From: an uncultured Verrucomicrobiota bacterium | GTDB taxonomy: Bacteria > Verrucomicrobiota > Verrucomicrobiia > Limisphaerales > JADLHS01 | Assembly: GCA_903828255.1 (NCBI GenBank) | Contig: CAIKLQ010000050.1 | Span: forward strand, 1 to 34,485 | Reading direction: 5' to 3' | Length of the DNA stretch: 34,485 bases | Shown: positions 1 through 7,147 of the stretch, piece by piece | Layout of the letters: each line of letters opens with the position of its first letter | Position numbering within the stretch: the first letter of the stretch is position 1 | Made by a program: the position numbers and the translations under genes | The notes under the pieces: generated by a model | What the model saw: the letters and a program-made list of their open reading frames with translations, nothing else | Told to the model about the DNA's origin: nothing | Database searches by the model: none

Positions 1-38
1 CTTCCCATCGGAGCGGCGAGAATTCAACCGAAAAATTT

Positions 39-194
39 ATGTCACAGCATCGCAGCTTGCGCGCCGCGTCCACTTTGGGCGGCAAACGAAACGTCATGAA
101 GCGCTTTGAGCGCATCGAAGTCCTCAAGAAACGCGGTCAATGGAAAGCCGGCGACCGCATCACCGGCCTCCGCAAGACCAAAGCCAGCGAGTAG
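39..194 (+). CDS. Small basic protein (Chlamydiae/Verrucomicrobia family)
   Basis: The frame from the ATG at 39 encodes 51 residues beginning MSQHRSLRAASTLGGKRN and is very rich in Arg and Lys. This matches, from memory, the small basic protein family defined by TIGR04137, found in Chlamydiae and Verrucomicrobia and suspected to act with the ribosome; its function is not established. Residues such as SLR, KRNV, RFERI and the GD-x-(I/V)-x-GL-RKTK tail are the recognisable parts. It is too short for ordinary gene finders with a length cutoff. There is no clear Shine-Dalgarno sequence in the 38 bases before it. It is followed by a strong hairpin and then by a pseudouridine synthase, which fits a ribosome-related neighbourhood. 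It is a useful lineage marker for the window. Confidence 0.9.
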   Translation: MSQHRSLRAASTLGGKRNVMKRFERIEVLKKRGQWKAGDRITGLRKTKASE

Positions 195-215
195 GCAACC
201 ATTCCGAATGGCGAC

Positions 216-257
216 TGACGAATGGAAGCTGGCCCGTGCGCCGGCTTTCATTCGTCA
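216..257. terminator. Strong hairpin between small basic protein and pseudouridine synthase
   Basis: Arms of 18 bases at 216-233 and 240-257 pair throughout with two G-U wobbles, leaving a 6-base loop. No T-tract follows, so it is not a textbook intrinsic terminator. It sits 22 bases after the stop of the small basic protein and about 18 bases before the chosen GTG start of the next gene, so it could end the first transcript, protect its 3' end, or restrict translation of the second gene. The motif ATTCGTCATTCGTCATT next to it is internally repetitive, so a dispersed repeat is also possible. Confidence 0.6.
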
Positions 258-274
258 TTCGTCATTTGAATCCC

Positions 275-979
275 GTGATTCGTCTCCAAAAATTCCTGGC
301 CGAGGCTGGAGTGGCTTCGCGCCGCGCCAGCGAGCAGATCATTCGCGAAGGGCGGGTTCATGTGAACGGCCAGCCGGTGCTCGTGCTCGGCTCGAAGGTG
401 GATCCTGACCGCGACAAGGTCACGCTGGACGGAAAACTCGTCCGCGTGCAGCGGAAACATTACGTCGCGCTCCACAAGCCGCGCGGGTGCGTCTGTTCGC
501 GGAAAGACGAGTTGAACCGGATGACGGTTTACGAGTTGTTGCCCAAGGAATGGTCGGGCGTTCAGAGCGTGGGCCGTTTGGATTTTGCCAGCGAGGGATT
601 GCTTTTCCTGACCAATGATGGAGAATTCGCCCTGCGGTTGACTCATCCGCGTTACGGCGTCCGCAAACGCTATGTCGTCACGATCGGCGGGCGCGTGGAC
701 AAGGCGATGCTGGAAAAGTTCACGCAGGGAATTCAAAACGAAGGCGAGCTTCTCAAAGCCGAACGCGCGTGGCTCGTGCGCGAGGGCAAAACCCAGAGCG
801 TGATCGAACTGGAACTGGCCGAGGGCAAGAATCGCGAGGTGCGGCGGTTGGTGGAATCGCAGGGGCTGATCGTCGAGCGGTTGGTGCGGGTGCAGATCGG
901 GAAAATCAAACTGGGCGAATTGAAACCGGGCCGGTGGCGGACATTGACACCGCCGGAGATTAAAACTCTACTTTCTTAG
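275..979 (+). CDS. Pseudouridine synthase, RsuA/RluB/RluE/RluF family
   Basis: This 234-residue protein would convert a specific uridine of rRNA to pseudouridine. An S4 RNA-binding domain is at residues about 1-48 (IRLQKFLAEAGVASRR, then EGRVHVNGQPV). The catalytic domain follows, with the GRLD motif carrying the catalytic Asp in GRLDFASEGLLFLTNDG, and the family-typical basic stretch ELAEGKNREVRRL. The frame is open further upstream but that part overlaps the small basic gene and the hairpin; I chose the GTG at 275 because the S4 domain begins with it. A TTG at 266 is the alternative. Whether the target is 16S or 23S rRNA cannot be told here. The next gene starts 3 bases after the stop. Confidence 0.9.
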   Translation: MIRLQKFLAEAGVASRRASEQIIREGRVHVNGQPVLVLGSKVDPDRDKVTLDGKLVRVQRKHYVALHKPRGCVCSRKDELNRMTVYELLPKEWSGVQSVGRLDFASEGLLFLTNDGEFALRLTHPRYGVRKRYVVTIGGRVDKAMLEKFTQGIQNEGELLKAERAWLVREGKTQSVIELELAEGKNREVRRLVESQGLIVERLVRVQIGKIKLGELKPGRWRTLTPPEIKTLLS

Positions 980-981
980 TT

Positions 982-2133
982 ATGAAAACGAATTGCTGGT
1001 TGGTGCTGGGCGCGATGTTGACGACGGGTGTCTTCGCGCAGCAAACGACAAATCCTCCCGCCGCCCCCGCGCCCGTGCCGGCGGCGGCGGCGAAACCTAC
1101 GGTTGCTCCGGCAACCGAGGCCAAACCGGCGCTGAAGAAAAAAGCCAAGCCCGCTGCGGAGAAACCCTCTGTCGCGAAGGCGGCGCCGAAAAAGGCTGCC
1201 CCCGCCGCAGAACTGAAAACCATTCCGCTTGTGGCTGGGCCCGCGACGGTCGTGGCCAGCAACGTGAACGTGCGCGGTCGTTCCGGCTTGATCGGCGAAG
1301 TCATTACCAAGATCCACCGGGGCGACGCGGTGACGGTCCTCGATGAGATCACGCTAAAAAATTCCAAGGACGACGAACCTTCCGCGTGGGCCAAGATCGT
1401 GTTGCCCAGTTCGGCGCATGTGTGGGTGAACACCAGTTTCTTGGATGCGGCCACCAAGACCGTGAAGCCGAAGAAGCTCAATCTCCGCGGTGGGCCGGGC
1501 GAAAACTATAGCGTCCTGGGCACGATCTTAAAGGGCGCGACCGTGAAGGAAGTTTCCGTCAAGGGCGACTGGACGGAAATCGAAGCGCCCGCCGAAGCGT
1601 TTGCTTTCGTGGCGGCGCAGTATTTGAAGCAGGGAGCGCCTGAAGCTGCACCCGCGGTGGTCGCAGCCACGCCGAAGCCGGCGGAGCCGACCCCGAAACC
1701 CGCCGAACCGGCGCCGACACCAACCACCGTCCCCGAAGCGGCGCCCGTTGCGACGAAGACGATGGAAACTCCGGCTGCGACTCCGGCACCAGAGCCGACC
1801 CCGACGCCAACTCCCGCCCCGGCAGCGGCAACCCATGTGCCGGCGCCCGTTACCGCCGTTGCAACGCCCACGGAGGAAGAGCCCCCGCCGGTGCGAATCG
1901 TGAGTCACGAAGGCATTGTGAAAGCCGCGCGGAGCATTCAAGCGTCCACCCGCTTTGAGTTGGTCAATCCAGATACGGACAAGACAATCAACTACCTCCT
2001 CACCACTTCCAAGGATTTGGACCTGCGCCGCTACAAGGGCATGCGCATCGTAGTGACCGGTGAGGAAGGCGTGGACGAACGTTGGCAGAACACCCCCGTC
2101 CTCACCATCCAAAGCATCGTGGTGGTGGATTAA
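982..2133 (+). CDS. Secreted tandem SH3-domain protein with Pro/Ala linkers
   Basis: The 383-residue product starts with a signal peptide (MKTNCWLVLGAMLTTGVFAQ) and a Pro/Ala/Lys-rich stretch. Two bacterial SH3-type domains are visible, at about residues 89-145 (ASNVNVRGRSGLIGEVIT) and 160-213 (LNLRGGPGENYSVLGTILKG). A long Pro/Ala/Thr linker (about 215-300) leads to a compact C-terminal region of about 75 residues (EGIVKAARSIQASTRFEL onward) that I do not recognise. Bacterial SH3 domains usually bind peptidoglycan or peptides, so a periplasmic cell-wall role is inferred. It starts 2 bases after the pseudouridine synthase stop and its stop overlaps the folD start by one base, so it lies in one operon with both. 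Confidence 0.85.
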   Translation: MKTNCWLVLGAMLTTGVFAQQTTNPPAAPAPVPAAAAKPTVAPATEAKPALKKKAKPAAEKPSVAKAAPKKAAPAAELKTIPLVAGPATVVASNVNVRGRSGLIGEVITKIHRGDAVTVLDEITLKNSKDDEPSAWAKIVLPSSAHVWVNTSFLDAATKTVKPKKLNLRGGPGENYSVLGTILKGATVKEVSVKGDWTEIEAPAEAFAFVAAQYLKQGAPEAAPAVVAATPKPAEPTPKPAEPAPTPTTVPEAAPVATKTMETPAATPAPEPTPTPTPAPAAATHVPAPVTAVATPTEEEPPPVRIVSHEGIVKAARSIQASTRFELVNPDTDKTINYLLTTSKDLDLRRYKGMRIVVTGEEGVDERWQNTPVLTIQSIVVVD

Positions 2134-3017
2134 TGAACTTTCCCAACCTCATTGACGGGCGCGCAATTGCGACGCAGATCCAGGGCGAGCTAACCCAACG
2201 CATCGCTGCGCTGCGGTCGCGCGGCCTGCAACCCGGCCTCGCGTTTGTGCGCGTGGGCGAAGATCCCGCCTCGAAGGTTTATGTCGGGCGAAAAGAAAAA
2301 GCCTGCGCGGAATTGGGAATCATTTCCGAAACGCACGTCCTGGCTGAAGCGACGAGTGAAGCCGATTTGCTGGCGCTGATCGCCAAACTCAACGCCGATT
2401 CGCGGCTGCATGGAATTTTGGTGCAAGCGCCATTGCCGAAGCAGATTCGGCAGGAAGTGGTTTACGCGTCGGTTGCGCCGACGAAGGACGTGGATGGATT
2501 TCATCCGGTGAATGTGGGCAAATTGATGCTCGGTGACACCGGCGGTTTTCTGCCCTGCACACCGGCGGGCGTGCGCGAATTGCTCGTGCGCTCCGGTGTG
2601 AAAACCGACGGCGCGGAAGTCGTAATCCTCGGCCGCGGGAATATCGTCGGCAAACCGATGGCGGCGATGCTTTGCCAGAAGGGCAGGGCGGCCAACGCGA
2701 CCGTGACGATTTGCCATTCGGCGACGCGGGACATCAAAGCGCATTGCCGTCGCGCGGACATCATCGTCGCGGCGATGGGCGTGGCGGAGTTTCTGAAAGC
2801 GGACATGGTCAAGCCAGGCGTGGTGGTTATGGACGTAGGCGTGAATCGCGTCGCCGATCCGACCGCGAAAACCGGCTCTCGCCTGGTGGGCGATGTGGCG
2901 TTTGCCGAGGTGCAACTGATCGCCGGAAAAATTACTCCGAATCCCGGCGGCGTCGGGCCGATGACAATTGCGATGCTGATGCAGAACACCGTGAGGGCGG
3001 CGGAGATGGTCGCCTGA
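2133..3017 (+). CDS. folD: Bifunctional methylenetetrahydrofolate dehydrogenase / cyclohydrolase
   Basis: FolD (294 residues) oxidises 5,10-methylene-THF to methenyl-THF with NADP and hydrolyses it to 10-formyl-THF, supplying one-carbon units to purine and formyl-Met synthesis. The catalytic segment with Tyr and Lys is VYVGRKEKACAELGI; VDGFHPVNVGKL is the substrate-site motif; GRGNIVGKPMAAML is the nucleotide-binding motif; NPGGVGPMTIAMLMQNTV is the conserved C-terminal signature. The start ATG at 2133 shares its A with the TAA stop of the SH3 gene (TAATG), which implies translational coupling; an upstream in-frame start inside the SH3 gene is not needed. 10-formyl-THF is also a co-substrate of PurH, encoded at 10525-12081. 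Confidence 0.96.
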   Translation: MNFPNLIDGRAIATQIQGELTQRIAALRSRGLQPGLAFVRVGEDPASKVYVGRKEKACAELGIISETHVLAEATSEADLLALIAKLNADSRLHGILVQAPLPKQIRQEVVYASVAPTKDVDGFHPVNVGKLMLGDTGGFLPCTPAGVRELLVRSGVKTDGAEVVILGRGNIVGKPMAAMLCQKGRAANATVTICHSATRDIKAHCRRADIIVAAMGVAEFLKADMVKPGVVVMDVGVNRVADPTAKTGSRLVGDVAFAEVQLIAGKITPNPGGVGPMTIAMLMQNTVRAAEMVA

Positions 3018-3131
3018 GACGTGATGCGGGTTGCGGGTTCCGTCAAGTGGCGGGGTTGCAGCGCTCTCAGTTTTGACGCAAACCGCAAATCGCCGCGCGC
3101 CGGAATTTTTATTGATTTCAAACTACCAATT

Positions 3132-3572
3132 ATGAACCCAACGCGAATTCTCCCTGACCTCCAATGCTCCCTCGTGTGCGAAGACATTCGCCAGGAGGTG
3201 AACGGCAACTGTATTTTGATCGGCGTCCTCACGGTCATCCGCGTGCCGAAACTGCCGATCGTCGCGTTCCGGCTTTGCCTCTTTAATCGTTGGACGGCGG
3301 GGGTGGGGCAGTTCACCGAGAGCGTGCGGCTCATCGCCCCGGACCAGACGACCGTGTTGCGGCAGGGCGAGGTGAAGTTTCGCCTGCCGGAGCCGACCGC
3401 GAACGTGACGAACGTGACGATGCTCCAGCAGGTCGAGTTCAAGACCGCGGGCGCTTACTTCGTCGAGGTGCTCGTGGACGATGTGATGAAGCTGCGCTAC
3501 CCGTTGGTGGTGATGCACGCGCCAACTCCAGAGCAGCCGCCCACCGCACCAACCCCGCCGCCAGGGGCGTGA
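3132..3572 (+). CDS. Hypothetical protein resembling DUF6941
   Basis: This 146-residue cytosolic-looking protein starts MNPTRILPDLQCSLVCEDIR, continues QEVNGNCILIGVLTVIRVPK, and then alternates beta-strand-like segments. That pattern (a Cys-Glu-Asp segment, a Gly-Asn, then an IGV strand) reminds me of DUF6941, a family of unknown function; the match is from memory. The C-terminus is a short Pro-rich tail. The ATG at 3132 was chosen because the conserved part begins there; the open frame upstream (from 3021) lies in a 114-base gap that looks non-coding. It follows folD but with a gap, so operon membership is uncertain. Confidence 0.75.
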   Translation: MNPTRILPDLQCSLVCEDIRQEVNGNCILIGVLTVIRVPKLPIVAFRLCLFNRWTAGVGQFTESVRLIAPDQTTVLRQGEVKFRLPEPTANVTNVTMLQQVEFKTAGAYFVEVLVDDVMKLRYPLVVMHAPTPEQPPTAPTPPPGA

Positions 3573-3647
3573 CGGGTCGGACGAGGCGGACTTCTTCGCC
3601 TCATCTTCCCCGCGACAAAAGCCTGCTGCTTCGTTAAGCTTCAGCGC

Positions 3648-4469
3648 GTGGCAGAGGCCGAATCATCCTTCGGAGCGTGGGAGCCGTTGACGCCGCGCGG
3701 CGTGGCGGCGTTCGCGTGCGCGAACAGCGGACGGCTCTTCATCGTGCAATTTCTGGTGGCGCTGGTCGTGGCGGGGACGGTGGTTTGGTTTCTGCGCGAC
3801 GCCTGGTTTCCGACGGTGGGCCAGGCCATCACACAGTTGCCGAATGAAGGCGAAATTCGCGCGGGCAAACTCGCGTGGCGGGGGGATTCGCCGCGGTTGC
3901 TGGCAGAGGGAAATTTTCTGGCGTTCAGCGTGGACCCCGCTCACTCGGGAGAAATCCGTTCGCCCGCGCATGTGCAAATTGAATTCGGGAAGGACGCTTT
4001 TTTCGTTCGCTCACTGCTGGGTTATCTCGAAGTGAAATATCCCGGGTCTGGACGGGTAGCGTTCAATCGCCAGGACCTCGCGCCGTGGTGGGGCGCGTGG
4101 CAACCGCCGTTGCTCGCTCTGGCGGTGGGCGGCGTGGTGGCTGGGCTGATGATCACCTGGTTTGTGCTGGCGGCGGTTTATGCGTTTCCCGTTTGGCTGC
4201 TGGTGTTATTTGCGAACCGGGATTTGAAACTCGGGGAGTGCAGGCGGTTGGCCGGCGCGGCCTTGATGCCCGGCGGATTACTGATGGCCGCGGGAATTCT
4301 CTGTTACGGTTTCGGCGTGGTGGATTTGGTTGGCTTGGGTTTCATCCTGGTCGGACATTTCATGCTGGGTTGGATTTATCTTTTCATAGCGCCGTTGTTT
4401 CTCCGGCGCAGTGTGACGGCGCAAGCGGATGGGAAAAATCCCTTCACCAGATCGCCTGACTCCAACTAG
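3648..4469 (+). CDS. Multi-pass membrane protein of unknown function
   Basis: A 273-residue protein starting at a GTG. Hydrophobic segments are seen near residues 29-50 (LFIVQFLVALVVAGTVVWFL), 152-182, 205-225 and 230-255, giving about four membrane spans, with a soluble domain of roughly 100 residues between the first and second that probably lies on the outer face. The soluble part carries no motif I know. The GTG start has no strong ribosome-binding site. It stands about 75 bases after the preceding gene. I cannot assign a function; a verrucomicrobial lineage-specific protein is likely. Confidence 0.75.
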   Translation: MAEAESSFGAWEPLTPRGVAAFACANSGRLFIVQFLVALVVAGTVVWFLRDAWFPTVGQAITQLPNEGEIRAGKLAWRGDSPRLLAEGNFLAFSVDPAHSGEIRSPAHVQIEFGKDAFFVRSLLGYLEVKYPGSGRVAFNRQDLAPWWGAWQPPLLALAVGGVVAGLMITWFVLAAVYAFPVWLLVLFANRDLKLGECRRLAGAALMPGGLLMAAGILCYGFGVVDLVGLGFILVGHFMLGWIYLFIAPLFLRRSVTAQADGKNPFTRSPDSN

Positions 4470-4722
4470 CGCAATTCCGCAACGCGGCGGTGCGGGGAGC
4501 GGCGCTTCGAGCATCAGCGATCCGGAAGCGCTTGCGGGTGAGGCCCGGAGTGTGGCCGGCCTCGGTCAGAGCAAGGTGGCGCGGAGTCTGGCGGCCTGAA
4601 CTTACCCAACCACCAAACTTAGGTGACTTGCTGCGCCCTCATCCGCCCTTGCTCAACTCCCAAACGCACCTCAAGGCGAGCGCACGATTGCTTGACTCCG
4701 GCGGTTCACATAACATGGCGCC
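4470..4722. other. Intergenic region with palindrome at the next start codon
   Basis: These 253 bases hold no convincing gene; short open frames here lack coding character. The right end contains the perfect 12-base palindrome CATGGCGCCATG at 4714-4725, whose last ATG is the start codon of the TPR/LysM lipoprotein. No clear promoter hexamers at a proper spacing were found. Confidence 0.5.
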
Positions 4723-5520
4723 ATGATTTCGTTCCGTTCAATCCGCCATGCCGCCGTGGTGCTGCTCACCGCGACGATGTTGGGTTGCTTGCCTTCGGGG
4801 TCAAGCCAGTCGGACGAGGAAAAAGAAGCGCATTTCCAGACCGGCCGCGCGCGAGTGAGTGGCATGGATTACGGTGGCGCGATCGAGGCCTTCCAAAAGG
4901 CGCTCGAAGTCAACCCGCACTCGGGGGCGGCGCATTTTGAATTGGGCTGGCTCTTCGCGAACAAGCAATCCGATCCTGCGGCGGCCATATATCATTACCA
5001 ACAGTTTCTCGCGCTGCGTCCCAAGGCGGACAATGCCGAGACGATTCGCCAGCACATCTTGGGTTTGAAACAAGACCTGGCCAAGGCGGTTTTGCCGCTG
5101 CCGTCAACGCCGGCAGTGCAGCGGCAGTTGGAGCAGTTGATGGAGGAGAATCGCCGGCTGCAGGACGAAATCGGAAAGTGGCGGGCGGGCTATGCGAGAC
5201 TCGGCGGGACTTCGTCCACGAATCCGCCAAATGCCGATTTGGGTTCAACCCGGCCTCCGGCGGTTGGTGGTGGCGTCCCGAATTCTCCAGTCCCCACCGG
5301 CCCGCAGGCGCTCGCTCAGAACAACCGGCTTCCGCCAACCCCCAAACCCGGTCCCAGTCCGGCTGCGCCGGCCCGGACGCATAAAGTCCAGGCCGGCGAA
5401 ACGCCATCCGCCATCGCAAAGAAATACAGCGTGAAGCTTGAAGCGCTGATGCTGGCGAATCCGGGGTTGAACGCGAAACGGCTGAAAGTGGGCCAGCTAT
5501 TGAATGTGCCCGCTTCGTGA
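4723..5520 (+). CDS. Lipoprotein with TPR, coiled coil and C-terminal LysM
   Basis: A 265-residue envelope protein. The N-terminus is a lipoprotein signal with lipobox TMLGC, Cys at residue 22. Residues about 35-110 form TPR-like helices (GGAIEAFQKALEVNPHSGAA). Residues about 125-160 are a short coiled coil (RQLEQLMEENRRLQDEIGKW). A Pro/Asn-rich linker leads to a LysM domain at about 220-264 (HKVQAGETPSAIAKKYSV, ending GQLLNVP), which binds peptidoglycan. The protein is therefore probably anchored in the outer membrane and held to the wall by LysM, with the TPR part as a scaffold. Its start codon is part of a palindrome. A role with the export cluster downstream is possible, but that cluster has its own promoter. 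Confidence 0.87.
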   Translation: MISFRSIRHAAVVLLTATMLGCLPSGSSQSDEEKEAHFQTGRARVSGMDYGGAIEAFQKALEVNPHSGAAHFELGWLFANKQSDPAAAIYHYQQFLALRPKADNAETIRQHILGLKQDLAKAVLPLPSTPAVQRQLEQLMEENRRLQDEIGKWRAGYARLGGTSSTNPPNADLGSTRPPAVGGGVPNSPVPTGPQALAQNNRLPPTPKPGPSPAAPARTHKVQAGETPSAIAKKYSVKLEALMLANPGLNAKRLKVGQLLNVPAS

Positions 5521-5664
5521 CGGGGGCCGGCGGGTCGAAAGGCTTGAGGTCCGGTTGTTTGAACGGCAACCGATTAGATCCCCCGTCCGGCGGCGGCGAA
5601 TGGTTTGGGGCGGTGAATGGTTGCGGCGCGGCGTTGATCGGTTGAGATTTTGGTTTACGGTCAC

Positions 5665-5714
5665 AAAAAAAAACAAAGATTCATTTTGACACCCATGCTG
5701 GTTTTTCGTTAAAC
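5665..5714 (+). promoter_or_regulatory. Sigma70-like promoter with upstream A-tract
   Basis: A consensus TTGACA at 5686-5691 is followed after exactly 17 bases by TTAAAC at 5709-5714. A run of nine A at 5665-5673 lies just upstream, as in UP elements. The predicted start leaves a leader of about 45-50 bases before the ATG at 5769. The whole stretch is clearly AT-richer than its surroundings. This should drive the exopolysaccharide export cluster. Confidence 0.65.
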
Positions 5715-5768
5715 AAGCTGTGGATAATTCAATCGCCTCTTGGCGGACTTACAGCGACCAAAACTTTT

Positions 5769-7088
5769 ATGAAAAGAATCGTAGCGTCTATCGGTGTGGC
5801 TGCTCTCGGGGCGGCGTGTGTTCAAACCTCAAACGCTCAAGGTGACGGCTCCAAACCGTTCACCGCATCCGTGGCCTTGCGCGGTTTCTATGATGACAAT
5901 GTCAACACCGCCAATAGTGGCAAGCTTGAATCTTGGGGCGGAGAAATTAGTCCGACCTTGGGATTCTATCTCCGGGCGGATCAAACGACCGCTCAACTGG
6001 TTTACACGTATGACTTCATGTATTACCAGAACAGCCCGCAAGGCGACGGCGATCGCAATGACCAGACCCACACGATTGCCGCGAGCCTACTGCATACGTT
6101 CAACGAGCGGACCACTCTCGCAGTTTCCGAATCGTTCGTGATCGGCCAGGAGCCGGACGTTCTGCGCGCGGGTCCGGCCTATGCCTCCTTCCAACGAATT
6201 TCCGGCGACAATGTTCGTAACTTTGCCAACCTTACGCTTAACCACCAGTTCGCGCCCAAGTTTGGCATGGAAGTCGGATACGCGAATTCGCTTTTTGACT
6301 ATGCAGATGATGTTTATCAAGTGAATCACTTCTTTGGCAATCCGGCTTTCCCTTTTTCGAACGTAAATCCCGTCAGCAATTCTGGATTGCTGGACCGAAT
6401 GGAACAGACGGCGCATCTAGACGCCCGCTGGACAATTCAACCCACCACCGTCGGCCTGATTGGGTATGCCTTTCAATACAGCCATTATACGGCTGACCAG
6501 CCGATTGGGGTCATTCTTGTGCCCAACCAATTGATTAATAGCGATGCCCGCGATTCCCGATCCCATTACGTTTACGCTGGAGCCGAACACACATTCATGC
6601 CCGGTCTGTCCGGCAGCTTGCGCGGGGGGGCACGCTTCACCGACAACTTCAATTCGCCATCAAAAGAGTCCAGCACCTCGCCATACGTTCTCGCGTCGTT
6701 GACTTATGATTACTCCAAAGACAGCGCTCTGGCGGTTGGTTTCTCGACTGACTTGAGTGCCACTGACGCCTTTTACCCGTCGGACATAAATGGCGCGAAT
6801 ATCAGCACGGACTCTCAGTCCACCGTCGCCTATGTTTCTTGGACACACCATTTTGTGCCATCACTAATTGGCAACTTGATGGGGCAATTCCAAAACAACG
6901 GGTTTCGCGGAGGCCAGTATGACAACCAAAATGAACAGTACTACGTGGCCAGTGCCAGCTTGACCTATCAAATCAATCGCCACGTTGCCACCAGCCTCAG
7001 CTACAACTACGATCTGCTGGAGTCGGACATTCCGGGTCGCGGTTTCGATCGAAATCGAGTTTTCTTGGGTGTGACCTTTACCTACTAA
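5769..7088 (+). CDS. Outer-membrane beta-barrel protein of exopolysaccharide cluster
   Basis: The 439-residue product has a signal peptide ending near ACVQTSNAQG and then alternating amphipathic strands rich in Tyr, Phe, Asn and Ser through the whole length, closing with the aromatic-ended strand FLGVTFTY that is typical of outer-membrane barrels. No plug or enzymatic motif is seen. Proteins of this kind often accompany Wza/Wzc-type genes in verrucomicrobial polysaccharide loci, so a role in polymer secretion through the outer membrane is inferred. It is the first gene behind a good promoter and is separated from the Wzc-like gene by a terminator-like hairpin, so it may be made in excess of the downstream genes. 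Confidence 0.83.
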   Translation: MKRIVASIGVAALGAACVQTSNAQGDGSKPFTASVALRGFYDDNVNTANSGKLESWGGEISPTLGFYLRADQTTAQLVYTYDFMYYQNSPQGDGDRNDQTHTIAASLLHTFNERTTLAVSESFVIGQEPDVLRAGPAYASFQRISGDNVRNFANLTLNHQFAPKFGMEVGYANSLFDYADDVYQVNHFFGNPAFPFSNVNPVSNSGLLDRMEQTAHLDARWTIQPTTVGLIGYAFQYSHYTADQPIGVILVPNQLINSDARDSRSHYVYAGAEHTFMPGLSGSLRGGARFTDNFNSPSKESSTSPYVLASLTYDYSKDSALAVGFSTDLSATDAFYPSDINGANISTDSQSTVAYVSWTHHFVPSLIGNLMGQFQNNGFRGGQYDNQNEQYYVASASLTYQINRHVATSLSYNYDLLESDIPGRGFDRNRVFLGVTFTY

Positions 7089-7107
7089 TCTTCAGCAACT
7101 GCTGACA

Positions 7108-7143
7108 GGGGACTGGGTTGTACGACCGGCCCCTTTTTTTTTT
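7108..7143 (+). terminator. Intrinsic terminator-like hairpin with T10 before the Wzc-like gene
   Basis: GGGG(A)CTGG at 7108-7116 pairs with CCGGCCCC at 7126-7133 (one bulged A and one G-U pair, 9-base loop), followed directly by ten T at 7134-7143. This has the form of a rho-independent terminator. It lies 20 bases after the barrel gene stop and its T-tract ends 4 bases before the ATG at 7148. Partial read-through would set the ratio of the barrel protein to the kinase and export genes. No Shine-Dalgarno sequence fits between hairpin and ATG. Confidence 0.72.
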
Positions 7144-7147
7144 GCCT

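Noticed and set aside
1506-1871. Gly/Val/Ala-rich frame on the - strand
   Set aside because: Shadow of the Pro/Ala/Thr linker in the secreted SH3 protein.
2190-2915. Open frame of 241 codons on the - strand
   Set aside because: Antisense to folD, with His/Arg-rich low-information sequence and no family features.
4490-4726. 78-codon frame on the + strand before the LysM lipoprotein
   Set aside because: Arg-rich with no motif; it overlaps the lipoprotein start and has no good start signal.
7118-7147. TTG start for the Wzc-like gene
   Set aside because: It is inside the terminator-like hairpin, and the sequence MYDRPLFFLP is not conserved-looking; the ATG at 7148 fits better.
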